Source: an uncultured Gammaproteobacteria bacterium
GTDB taxonomy: Bacteria > Pseudomonadota > Gammaproteobacteria > CAIUAS01
DNA: 8,471 nt
Assembly (NCBI GenBank): GCA_903897205.1
Contig: CAIUAS010000278.1
Location: 1-8,471, forward strand
Direction of reading: 5' to 3'
This document shows positions 1-6,676 of this stretch, in pieces (the stretch's first letter is position 1; each line of letters starts with the position of its first letter). The notes beneath the pieces are model-generated. The model was not told where the DNA came from and did not search any database. It saw only the letters and a program-made list of their open reading frames with translations. A program made the translations under genes and the position numbers.

Positions 1-113
1 AAAAAACCGACAATCAAGTTAAAGACGAAGAACTCATCAAAGAAGAAGAAACGATTTATATAAAAGACATAGAAAACATATTAAATGATCTTGCCGATGT
101 TATTGTTTTATAA
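1..113 (+). CDS. 3' end of an unrecognised gene (partial, acidic C-terminus)
   Basis: A reading frame is open from the left edge and stops at a TAA at 111-113. It gives about 36 residues, ending in the residues LNDLADVIVL. The tail is highly charged, with a run of Glu and Lys (KDEELIKEEET) followed by what looks like a short amphipathic helix. It has no cysteines, no membrane segment and no motif I recognise. The start lies outside the window, so the family cannot be named. The frame is supported by the absence of stops, a codon choice like that of the neighbours, and a hairpin terminator 50 nt after the stop. A chance open frame in AT-rich DNA is possible because the stretch is short. Confidence 0.5.
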   Translation, partial: KTDNQVKDEELIKEEETIYIKDIENILNDLADVIVL

Positions 114-164
114 GAAAAGATATGTGGCAACAACGATAGTTAACACTTGCGAGTAAAATTTTAG

Positions 165-205
165 AGCCTTGATGTCACTTTGTTTCAGCAAGGCTTGCTA
201 ATTTT
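165..205. terminator. Candidate bidirectional terminator between convergent genes
   Basis: The arms AGCCTTG (165-171) and CAAGGCT (189-195) can pair over a 17-nt loop. A second, overlapping hairpin AGCAA-GGC-TTGCT (187-199) is followed by AATTTTT on the plus strand. Read on the minus strand, the long stem is followed by CTAAAATTTT. The site lies in the gap between the partial plus-strand gene and the minus-strand nuclease gene, so it could end transcription from both sides. Stems are short, so strength is uncertain. Confidence 0.5.
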
Positions 206-220
206 TAAAAAATTAATTTC

Positions 221-1597
221 TCATAATGTTTCTTTATACAAATAATCAGGCACCATACAGTCCCAACCTAATTCTTTTTCAAGCGTTAATTTTAATGCAT
301 TTGCAGATTCAGCTTCGCCGTGGGTAATAAATGTTTTGTGAGGAGCCATTTGGAAGTGGCGTAGCCAGGATAATATTTCTTGATAATCCGCATGCGCGGA
401 CATATTACCTAACTCGATTAATTTAGCATTAATGGATACTTCTTCGCCCAAAATCTTTAGGCGGTGATGGCCCGCTAATAACATAGCTCCAGCCGTTCCT
501 TCTGCCTGATAACCCACAAATAAAATAACATTATTCGGATTCGGGCCATAATATTTTATATGATGCAGAACACGACCACCGGTTATCATACCGCTGGCTG
601 AGATAATAATCATAGGAGGATTTTGCAGATTAAGTTCTTTCGATTCTTCTTGAGTGTTAACATATGTGGCAACCTGGCATACTTCCTGCACCACTTGTTT
701 GCTTAACCGATGCTCATTGGTATATTTTTTAAATACTTCCGTGGCACTAATTGCCATTGGGCTATCTAAATAAATAGGAACATTTGCAATCCTATTACTT
801 TTTTTCAATTGATATAAATAGTATAAAATACTTTGCGCCCTGCCGACCGCAAAGGCAGGAATAACGATAACACCTTGCTGCGCAACTGTTTTATTAATAA
901 TTTTTTCTAATGCATCTAAAGGGTCAACATGGCTATGCTCGCGATTTCCATAGGTTGATTCCAATACGAGATATTTCGTTTTTTGAATAATCGCCGGTGT
1001 ATTCATCACTGGATCTTGCATACGACCAATGTCGCCTGAGAATACTATGCTGATATCATCGTAATTAATTTTAACAAAAGAAGCACCCAAAATATGGCCG
1101 GCATGCATCAGCGTTAAATCAAAACAATTTTCTAAATTATAATGGGTTCCATAAGGCAACGGATAAAAATACGCTAAGGATTTTTCGGCATCTTCGGCCG
1201 TATATAAAGGTAACGCTGGGTTATGTTTAGAAAATCCATGCTTATTAGCAAAGCGCGTCTCTTCTTCTTGCAAATAACCACTATCAGGTAATAATATCGA
1301 ACATAAATCCTTGGTGCCTTGCGAACAATAAACTCTTCCTTTAAAACCATTTTTCACTAATAAAGGAATATAGCCGCTATGATCGATATGCGCGTGCGTT
1401 AAAATAACAGCATGGATATCTTTTGCTGGTAACGGCAAAGGTTGCCAATTGCGTCGACGTAATTCAGCATATCCTTGGAACAACCCACAATCCACTAATA
1501 TATTTTTATTATCAATGGTAAGGAGATACTTCGATCCCGTCACAGTTTTAGTCGCCCCAAGAAATGTTAAATTCATGAGTGTCCCTGTCCTTTTCAT
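221..1597 (-). CDS. Beta-CASP metallo-beta-lactamase fold RNA nuclease (CPSF73/RNase J-like)
   Basis: This is a 458-residue metallo-beta-lactamase protein of the beta-CASP group, whose characterised members cut RNA by endo- or 5'-exonuclease action with two zinc ions. The zinc motif HAHIDH is at residues 68-73. Further metal ligands are likely H168 (in GHILGAS), D189 (FSGDIGR) and the last histidine H426 (THGE). Beta-CASP motifs are E213 in LESTYG, the PAFAVGRAQ segment near 247-255, and H402 in SAHAD. It has no signal peptide or membrane segment, so it should be cytosolic. M1 has AAGGA upstream, but M8 (ATG at 1576-1574) has its own AGGG about 6 nt before it and matches where relatives usually begin (MNLTFLGA), so the true start may be M8. 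The gene follows ccmG by 23 nt on the same strand and probably shares its transcript. RNA cleavage is inferred from the family, and the substrate is unknown. Confidence 0.9.
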   Translation of the reverse strand: MKRTGTLMNLTFLGATKTVTGSKYLLTIDNKNILVDCGLFQGYAELRRRNWQPLPLPAKDIHAVILTHAHIDHSGYIPLLVKNGFKGRVYCSQGTKDLCSILLPDSGYLQEEETRFANKHGFSKHNPALPLYTAEDAEKSLAYFYPLPYGTHYNLENCFDLTLMHAGHILGASFVKINYDDISIVFSGDIGRMQDPVMNTPAIIQKTKYLVLESTYGNREHSHVDPLDALEKIINKTVAQQGVIVIPAFAVGRAQSILYYLYQLKKSNRIANVPIYLDSPMAISATEVFKKYTNEHRLSKQVVQEVCQVATYVNTQEESKELNLQNPPMIIISASGMITGGRVLHHIKYYGPNPNNVILFVGYQAEGTAGAMLLAGHHRLKILGEEVSINAKLIELGNMSAHADYQEILSWLRHFQMAPHKTFITHGEAESANALKLTLEKELGWDCMVPDYLYKETL

Positions 1598-1620
1598 TGT
1601 TCTCTTTCCTTCAGTATAGC

Positions 1621-2163
1621 TTAGTTTTGTAATTGTTGAATTAATGGAGCCAACTGATTCTGCCAGATTGTTGGTGTTAGCGCACCTATCACTTTATATC
1701 GAATAATGCCTTTTTTATCGATAATAAAAGTCTCAGGCGTGCCATAGACGCCCCAATTAATAGCCGCCTGACCGGCTTTATCAACCGCAATTGCTTTATA
1801 TGGATTACCATATTGAGCTAACCATTGCCTAGCTGCTGCGCTATCATCTTTATAATCCAACCCATAAATAGTGACTGCTTGTGTGTGCGCTAGCTCCATT
1901 AAAAAAGCATGTTCAGCATGACACGTAACACACCAGGTTGACCATACATTTAATAAAGATACATGTCCTAAAAAAATCTGGTGTGTCAATATTTGCTGCG
2001 GTTGCATTAAATCTGGCAATTCAAAGACAGGGGCCGATTTATTTAATAAGGCGGATGGAAGCTCGCGTGGATTTAAGGTTAAACCGCGCCATAAAAAAAA
2101 CGCAAGAATAATAAATACTAATAAAGGAATTAAATAACGTGGTGCGTAAAGTAATTTATTCAT
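1621..2163 (-). CDS. ccmG: Thiol:disulfide interchange protein CcmG (DsbE)
   Basis: CcmG is a membrane-anchored periplasmic thioredoxin-like reductant that keeps the cysteines of apocytochrome c CXXCH motifs, or of CcmH, reduced before heme attachment. The 180-residue protein has an N-terminal uncleaved anchor (about residues 9-28) followed by a thioredoxin fold. The active site is W77-C78-V79-T80-C81 within NVWSTWCVTCHAEH, and the conserved cis-proline is P143 in GVYGTPETF. Length is close to that of the E. coli protein (about 185). Its ATG overlaps the end of ccmF by 8 nt, and no clear Shine-Dalgarno precedes it, so translation is probably coupled to ccmF. A general TlpA/ResA-type reductase is the alternative, but the ccm context and the GVYGTPE motif favour CcmG. 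Confidence 0.95.
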   Translation of the reverse strand: MNKLLYAPRYLIPLLVFIILAFFLWRGLTLNPRELPSALLNKSAPVFELPDLMQPQQILTHQIFLGHVSLLNVWSTWCVTCHAEHAFLMELAHTQAVTIYGLDYKDDSAAARQWLAQYGNPYKAIAVDKAGQAAINWGVYGTPETFIIDKKGIIRYKVIGALTPTIWQNQLAPLIQQLQN

Positions 2164-4084
2164 ATTTTTTAACTGCTGATTTATTTTTGTTGGTAATAGC
2201 AGCTATGCCTCCTAAAACCATTAATATACCGCCAAACCAGATCCAACGTACAAAAGGTTTATAATAAATTCGTACGCTCCACGTGTTATTGCTTAATGGC
2301 TCGCCCAAAGCAATGTATAAATCGCGAAATACTCCTGCATCAATAGCCGCTTCTGTTAGCGCAGTTTGTTGCGCCGTATAAATACGTTTCTCTGCATGCA
2401 AAACTGAAATAATTTTATTTGTTTTGGCAACTGTAAAAACAGCATCAACGCCTTGGTAATTAGCACCTTGCAAATTATTAACGCTGATAAATTGAAAATG
2501 ATAAGGCCCCACTGGTAGCGTATCGCCTATCGACATTTTAATATCGCGCTCAACTTTATAATAACTAGTTAAGGTTATTCCTATCACGCAAACAGCAACA
2601 CCTAGGTGAGCTAAAAACATTCCCAAAATATGCCGGACGAAGGAAATATTTTTTCGTTTGATTAATTGATCAATTAATAATTGGAGCGTGCTTACCATGA
2701 TCCAAGTCGCCAGCAAAATTCCCATTGCGACTGCCCCCGGTAATTTACCAGTGCTGACATATAATAAAATAACGGTTAATAAAATAGCACCGATAAATGG
2801 CAACCATAACCGTTTAATTAGCATTAGCATCGTCATTTCACGCCAATAACTTAATGGCCCTATTCCCATTAATACTAATAACGGAATCATTAACGGGATG
2901 AAAACAGCATTAAAATAGGGCGGCCCTACCGAAATTTTCCCTAAATTGAGCGCATCCAAAATGAGTGGATAGAGGGTTCCTAATAAAATAGTTGCCATGA
3001 TAATAACCAGCAACACATTATTAATTAACAAAAAGGTTTCGCGTGATAACAAAGAAAAATAACTACCACCACGGATACCGGGCGCTCGCACGGCATATAA
3101 TAATAATGCGGCACCAATGACAATCACTAAAAATTGTAATAAAAATGCTCCACGACTAGGATCACTAGCGAATGCATGCACAGAAATTAATACACCGGAG
3201 CGCACTAAAAAGGTACCTAATAAACTTAATGAAAAAGTGGCAATCGCTAATAAAATTGTCCAACTTTTAAATAAGCTACGTTTCTCAGCGACAATTAATG
3301 AATGCATTAAAGCGGTTCCCATTAGCCAAGGTAAAAAAGCAGCATTTTCCACGGGATCCCAAAACCACCAACCGCCCCACCCTAATTCACGATACGCCCA
3401 CCAGCTGCCCAAGGTGATTCCTGCGGTTAAAAAACTCCAAGCGGCGATTGTCCATGGTCGCATCCAGCGCGCCCAAGTGGCATCTAAGCGTCCATTGAGC
3501 AGTGCGACCACTGCAAAAGCAAACACAACCGCAAAACCCACATAACCCATGTAAAGCATGGGCGGATGAATAGCCAAGCCTGGATCTTGTAATAATGGAT
3601 TAAGATCTACGCCTTGCGCTGGAATATTCGGTAAAAACCGCACAAAAGGATTTGAAGTGGTTAATAAAAATAATAAAAATCCGGCGCTTAAAATTCCTAA
3701 TAGACTTAATATGCGCGCTAAAAAAACCAGAGGAATAGCGCGACTAAAAAAGGCAACGGCATTGGTCCAAAGACTTAAAATGGCGATCCATAATAATATT
3801 GAACCTTCATGCGCTCCCCATAAAGCAGCAATTTTATAAGGCAGTGGTAAATCGGTATTAGAATTTTCAGCGACATATTGCACTGAAAAATCATTACTCA
3901 TAAAAGCATATAATAAACAAGCGATGCTTATTAATATAAATAATAACTGACCGTGCGCCAACGGTTTAGCTAATTGTATGGAAAAAATAGCGTTGCGATA
4001 GCTGCCGACGAAGGGAATAATGGCCTGCGCTAAGGCAAAACAAAAAGCAAGAATGAGTGCAAAATGGCCGATTTCAGGAAGCAT
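2156..4084 (-). CDS. ccmF: Cytochrome c heme lyase subunit CcmF
   Basis: CcmF is the polytopic inner-membrane core of the System I heme ligation complex. It takes heme from holo-CcmE and joins it to the apocytochrome. The 642-residue protein has many hydrophobic segments. The tryptophan-rich WWD heme-handling motif is at about 236-247 (WGGWWFWDPVEN). The periplasmic axial histidines that flank it are likely H173 (IHPPMLYMGY) and H303 (SVHAFASDP). H261 and H493 are the likely b-heme ligands within the membrane. These positions nearly coincide with those reported for the E. coli protein (173, 261, 303, 491). A soluble periplasmic domain spans about 508-610, and a last membrane helix about 612-630. 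The start ATG has AAGG upstream and lies 13 nt after the ccmE stop. NrfE is a related paralogue, but the neighbouring genes point to CcmF. Confidence 0.97.
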   Translation of the reverse strand: MLPEIGHFALILAFCFALAQAIIPFVGSYRNAIFSIQLAKPLAHGQLLFILISIACLLYAFMSNDFSVQYVAENSNTDLPLPYKIAALWGAHEGSILLWIAILSLWTNAVAFFSRAIPLVFLARILSLLGILSAGFLLFLLTTSNPFVRFLPNIPAQGVDLNPLLQDPGLAIHPPMLYMGYVGFAVVFAFAVVALLNGRLDATWARWMRPWTIAAWSFLTAGITLGSWWAYRELGWGGWWFWDPVENAAFLPWLMGTALMHSLIVAEKRSLFKSWTILLAIATFSLSLLGTFLVRSGVLISVHAFASDPSRGAFLLQFLVIVIGAALLLYAVRAPGIRGGSYFSLLSRETFLLINNVLLVIIMATILLGTLYPLILDALNLGKISVGPPYFNAVFIPLMIPLLVLMGIGPLSYWREMTMLMLIKRLWLPFIGAILLTVILLYVSTGKLPGAVAMGILLATWIMVSTLQLLIDQLIKRKNISFVRHILGMFLAHLGVAVCVIGITLTSYYKVERDIKMSIGDTLPVGPYHFQFISVNNLQGANYQGVDAVFTVAKTNKIISVLHAEKRIYTAQQTALTEAAIDAGVFRDLYIALGEPLSNNTWSVRIYYKPFVRWIWFGGILMVLGGIAAITNKNKSAVKKYE

Positions 4085-4097
4085 TTATTTTACCTTA

Positions 4098-4508
4098 TTA
4101 TTTTAAGATGGCTGGCATATATTTTTCATCGTGCTTTGCCAACACTTGATCCGCTTGCACTACGCCTTGCACCGTTAATTTTCCTTCGACGACGACCGCT
4201 TGCCCTTCACGAAATAAATCCGGTAAAATCCCCACATAACTGACCCGCACACTTTTCGCATTATCCCTGACAATAAAATTCACCGCTAAACTATGCGGCA
4301 TTCGTTTCACACTATTTGCTTGTACCATCCCCCCTAAGCGCAATTCATGATTAAGCGGCGCCTGCCCTGCTGCAATTTGGCTAGAATTATAGAATAAATT
4401 AATATTTTGTTGTAAAGCATATAAGGCTAAAGCGGTTGCCAATGCGACTGCAATAATAATCAGTAAAATAAATAGGAGCCTGCGCCGTTGGATAGGATTT
4501 AATTTCAT
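4098..4508 (-). CDS. ccmE: Periplasmic heme chaperone CcmE
   Basis: CcmE binds heme covalently on a histidine in the periplasm and carries it from CcmC to CcmF. The 136-residue protein has a basic N-terminus (QRRRLL), one membrane anchor (about 11-31) and a small beta-barrel (OB-fold) domain with LRLGGMV at 57-62 and the FREGQAVVVEGK segment near 99-110. The heme-binding motif HDEKYMP gives H126 as the attachment site and Y130 as the likely heme-iron ligand. The chain ends ten residues after H126, shorter than the E. coli protein (about 159), which has a longer flexible tail. The ATG overlaps the ccmD stop by four bases (ATGA) and has no clear Shine-Dalgarno, so translation is probably coupled to ccmD. 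Confidence 0.96.
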   Translation of the reverse strand: MKLNPIQRRRLLFILLIIIAVALATALALYALQQNINLFYNSSQIAAGQAPLNHELRLGGMVQANSVKRMPHSLAVNFIVRDNAKSVRVSYVGILPDLFREGQAVVVEGKLTVQGVVQADQVLAKHDEKYMPAILK

Positions 4509-4672
4509 TGCGGTTGTTGTGCTAGTAATTTTTTAAGACGACGCTGCAAGCGTTTATAATTTCTTATACTAGCAAAGGCATAGTAGCTTAATATAGCAAA
4601 GGTGATGCCATAGGCGCTCCATACATAAAATGAATAACCTCCCATGGCTAAAAAATGGCGTAACGAAATCAT
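4505..4672 (-). CDS. ccmD: Heme exporter/heme trafficking small protein CcmD
   Basis: This 55-residue reading frame fills the gap between ccmC and ccmE. It begins at an ATG three bases after the ccmC stop, and its TGA overlaps the ccmE start as ATGA. The N-terminal part contains HFLAMGGYSFYVWSAYGI (residues 6-23), which matches the conserved CcmD pattern (FxAMGGYAFFVW in E. coli). A single membrane helix (about 14-36) is followed by a basic cytoplasmic tail with KRLQRRLKKLL. CcmD is a small inner-membrane protein that holds the CcmABC complex together and helps holo-CcmE leave CcmC. It is somewhat shorter than the E. coli protein (69 residues). Identification is firm because of the motif, the topology and the invariant position in the operon. 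Confidence 0.93.
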   Translation of the reverse strand: MISLRHFLAMGGYSFYVWSAYGITFAILSYYAFASIRNYKRLQRRLKKLLAQQPQ

Positions 4673-4675
4673 ATA

Positions 4676-5410
4676 CTAATTTCTCAAAAATGCTTGGATC
4701 CACTGGCTTTGCTTTTCGCGCCGCAAAATTTCTGTGCGCGCTCTAATTAATATTATAGTTTTGGCATAACAAATAAAAGCTAAAATCATCGCCCATAAAG
4801 GATGTAACATAGCGGGCGCAATTAAAGATGCTCCCGTTAAAGTTAGGGTTTCGCCTTGATGCAGCGTATTCCACCAAGCAACGGAATAATGAATGATAGG
4901 AATATTCACGATTCCAACGATTAATAAAATAGCGCTGGCACGCGCTGCGCTTTCTTGCAAAGGAATGGCTGCCCGCAATGCAATAACACCTAGATAGATA
5001 AATAATAAAATTAATTCAGACGTTAAGCGTGCATCCCACACCCACCAGGTTCCCCACATCGGCTTCCCCCAGAATGCACCGGTACTTAATGCTAAAAAAG
5101 TAAAGGCGGCTCCTAATGGTGCACTAACTGCTATGATGATATCGGCTAATTTAATTCGCCAAACTAAATTAATGACGGCGGCGATAGCCAGACTGATATA
5201 AATCAGCATCGATAACAAAGCGCTGGGAACATGCACATAGATAATGCGAAACGCATCACCTTGCTGATAATCCGGCGGTGCTAATATTAAACCGCCGATT
5301 AAACCATAAAGAAATAACAGCGCACATAAAATACTAGTCCAAGGTATTATAGTGCCGGCGATTTGATAAAAATTTTTCGGCGCCGCAAATTTATTAATCC
5401 ATAACCACAT
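4676..5410 (-). CDS. ccmC: Heme transport/loading protein CcmC
   Basis: CcmC is the inner-membrane protein that presents heme in the periplasm and drives its covalent attachment to CcmE. The 244-residue protein has about six hydrophobic segments. The WWD heme-handling motif is at 119-126 (WGTWWVWD), preceded by GAFWGKP and followed by ARLTSE. The periplasmic axial histidines are likely H60 (YVHVPSA) and H184 (NTLHQGETL); both fall at the same residue numbers as the E. coli pair. The start ATG is 10 nt after the ccmB stop and has only a weak purine-rich AAGAAGAA upstream. It stops in TAG just before ccmD. CcmF and CcsA share the WWD domain but are much larger or differ in flanking sequence. 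Confidence 0.97.
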   Translation of the reverse strand: MWLWINKFAAPKNFYQIAGTIIPWTSILCALLFLYGLIGGLILAPPDYQQGDAFRIIYVHVPSALLSMLIYISLAIAAVINLVWRIKLADIIIAVSAPLGAAFTFLALSTGAFWGKPMWGTWWVWDARLTSELILLFIYLGVIALRAAIPLQESAARASAILLIVGIVNIPIIHYSVAWWNTLHQGETLTLTGASLIAPAMLHPLWAMILAFICYAKTIILIRARTEILRREKQSQWIQAFLRN

Positions 5411-5420
5411 AGTGTTCTTC

Positions 5421-6101
5421 TTATATTTCTATTCGCAAAGCAGCCGCTGTCGCCCATGGCGCTAATGGTAGCGCTAAGATGAGCATCACGGCTTGCCAGG
5501 CTAATTGACCTGATACTGATAAACCTTGTTCTGCCGCCATCACAGCACTGGTGCTGAAAATTAAAACGGGAATATAAAATGGCAGCACAATTAAAAACAT
5601 TAATAAAGCGCTATTACGCAAACGCAAAGTCAATGCGCGCCCTATCGCCCCTATTAAAAGAAGCAACGGCGTGCCCAAACATAGCGTTTCCATGAGGACT
5701 TTAATGGCAGGATAAGCCATTTGCAAAAAACCAGCTAATAATGCTGAAAGTAAAATTAATGGCAAACTGCTTGTTATCCAATGTCCCAATAATTTTGCTA
5801 AAATAAGTAAGGGTAAAGGCTGGCTTGAAATTAATAACTGATCCAAAGCACCACTTTGCAAATCTTCCCGAAAAAGTTTATCCAGCGCAAGCAGGGTGGA
5901 AAGTAAAATGGCGATCCAAATAATACCTGGGGCTATATGCTGCAATATTTCGGGCGCCGGTGTTATTGCCAAAGGAAATAAAGTAAGAATGATAGCAAAA
6001 AAAAGCAGGGGATTAAGTAATTCGGTATAATGACGGCAAGCTATAAGTAATTCATAACGTAAAATCAGCCAAAATGATCTATGATAGCTTAAATGATCCA
6101 T
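5421..6101 (-). CDS. ccmB: Heme exporter membrane subunit CcmB
   Basis: CcmB is the membrane subunit that pairs with the ATPase CcmA and with CcmC/CcmD in the complex that releases holo-CcmE. The 226-residue protein has about six membrane segments. Family signatures are FPLAI at 42-46, the cytoplasmic loop LFREDLQSGALDQLL at 76-90, and the PLPLLILAKLLGHW stretch at 95-108. The length is typical. No ATG, GTG or TTG lies between this ATG and the first in-frame upstream stop (a TGA inside the neighbouring gene), so the start is well fixed. No Shine-Dalgarno is visible before it. In the usual operon ccmB directly follows ccmA. Here a gene on the opposite strand lies between them, so ccmB probably opens its own transcription unit. 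Confidence 0.95.
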   Translation of the reverse strand: MDHLSYHRSFWLILRYELLIACRHYTELLNPLLFFAIILTLFPLAITPAPEILQHIAPGIIWIAILLSTLLALDKLFREDLQSGALDQLLISSQPLPLLILAKLLGHWITSSLPLILLSALLAGFLQMAYPAIKVLMETLCLGTPLLLLIGAIGRALTLRLRNSALLMFLIVLPFYIPVLIFSTSAVMAAEQGLSVSGQLAWQAVMLILALPLAPWATAAALRIEI

Positions 6102-6150
6102 GATATTTGTATTAGCGGTTTGATAAATCGAAAAAAGGAGTATACCTCAT
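6102..6150. promoter_or_regulatory. 49-bp divergent start region between ccmB and the secreted-protein gene
   Basis: Two genes start back to back here. On the plus strand AAAGGAG (6134-6140) lies 10 nt before the ATG at 6151 and is a good ribosome binding site. On the minus strand AGTATA (6139-6144) reads TATACT, a plausible -10 box that would start a ccmB mRNA with a leader of about 30 nt, but no convincing -35 box is seen. Any promoter for the plus-strand gene must overlap the start of ccmB. The plus-strand binding site is clear, while the promoters are inferred. Confidence 0.35.
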
Positions 6151-6615
6151 ATGTTATTTAAAAAAACTGGCATAAACATGCTTTTGGCTTTGGTAAGTTT
6201 ATTGGGTGTTGTTAACATGGCGTTAGCAGCAACACCGGTGAAATCAGCGCCGGCTCCTGCTATCACGCTTGAAATTACAGCGCCCGATGCGTTACCAGGC
6301 TTAGCGGAAAACCAAAAACCCGATCCGGTTTATTTACAATTTACCAACAATAATGGCTCAGCCCCCATATATAGCGGTGCTGTTTATGCGGGAGACAGCA
6401 AATCGGTTGAATTAAAAATCACCTCCGCTAATGCCAGCGGCGGTCAAATACAGTTTGTATCCAATACAACTGGCTCAATTCAGCCCATGTCATTTATTTA
6501 CGCTTTCTCAGGTGCGCGCTTAGCTTGCTTATTGAAAAAGCAAGCTAAAATTCAGGTTTATTATAGTATTAACACGAAGTTATTAGATGTAGAAGGCGTT
6601 CCTATTGATTGTTAA
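6151..6615 (+). CDS. Small secreted protein of unknown function, inserted between ccmA and ccmB
   Basis: I do not recognise the family of this 154-residue protein. It begins with a typical Sec signal peptide: basic start (LFKK), hydrophobic core at about 10-24, and a likely signal peptidase I cut after A26 (MALA followed by ATPV). There is no lipobox cysteine. A Pro/Ala-rich linker (about 28-37) leads into a mature domain of alternating hydrophobic and polar residues that suggests beta strands. It contains Asn/Gly/Ser-rich turns (TNNNGSAP, SANASGG, SNTTGS). There are only two cysteines, C126 and C154, the latter being the last residue; they could form a disulfide. The start is set by AAAGGAG 10 nt upstream. 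It lies opposite in direction to the ccm genes on both sides. A periplasmic or outer-surface protein is likely, and no role in cytochrome maturation can be claimed. Confidence 0.85.
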   Translation: MLFKKTGINMLLALVSLLGVVNMALAATPVKSAPAPAITLEITAPDALPGLAENQKPDPVYLQFTNNNGSAPIYSGAVYAGDSKSVELKITSANASGGQIQFVSNTTGSIQPMSFIYAFSGARLACLLKKQAKIQVYYSINTKLLDVEGVPIDC

Positions 6616-6655
6616 TATACTAGAACTAACCTAACCTGCGGCTAATTAGAGTCAT

Positions 6656-6676
6656 TTTCAAACGTGAAATTTTTTA
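6656..6676 (+). terminator. Weak candidate terminator after the secreted-protein gene
   Basis: TTTCA (6656-6660) and TGAAA (6665-6669) form a 5-bp stem with an AACG tetraloop, followed at once by TTTTTT (6670-6675). The stem has a single G-C pair, so it would be weak alone. Its place, 40 nt after the plus-strand stop and touching the ccmA stop codon, fits a terminator for the plus-strand gene. Confidence 0.35.

Noticed and set aside
3117..3545. Plus-strand open frame of 142 codons
   Set aside because: It lies wholly inside ccmF on the opposite strand. The product is a low-complexity Lys/Asn/Ala/Pro-rich chain with no motif and no ribosome binding site, as expected of an antisense shadow.
3657..3839. 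Plus-strand open frame of 60 codons
   Set aside because: It is antisense to ccmF, rich in Lys and Asn, has no start signal and resembles no known protein.
6102..6673. Insertion element or integron-type cassette between ccmA and ccmB
   Set aside because: I found no terminal inverted repeats, target duplication, recombinase gene or attachment-site core around the inserted gene, so a mobile origin is not supported.
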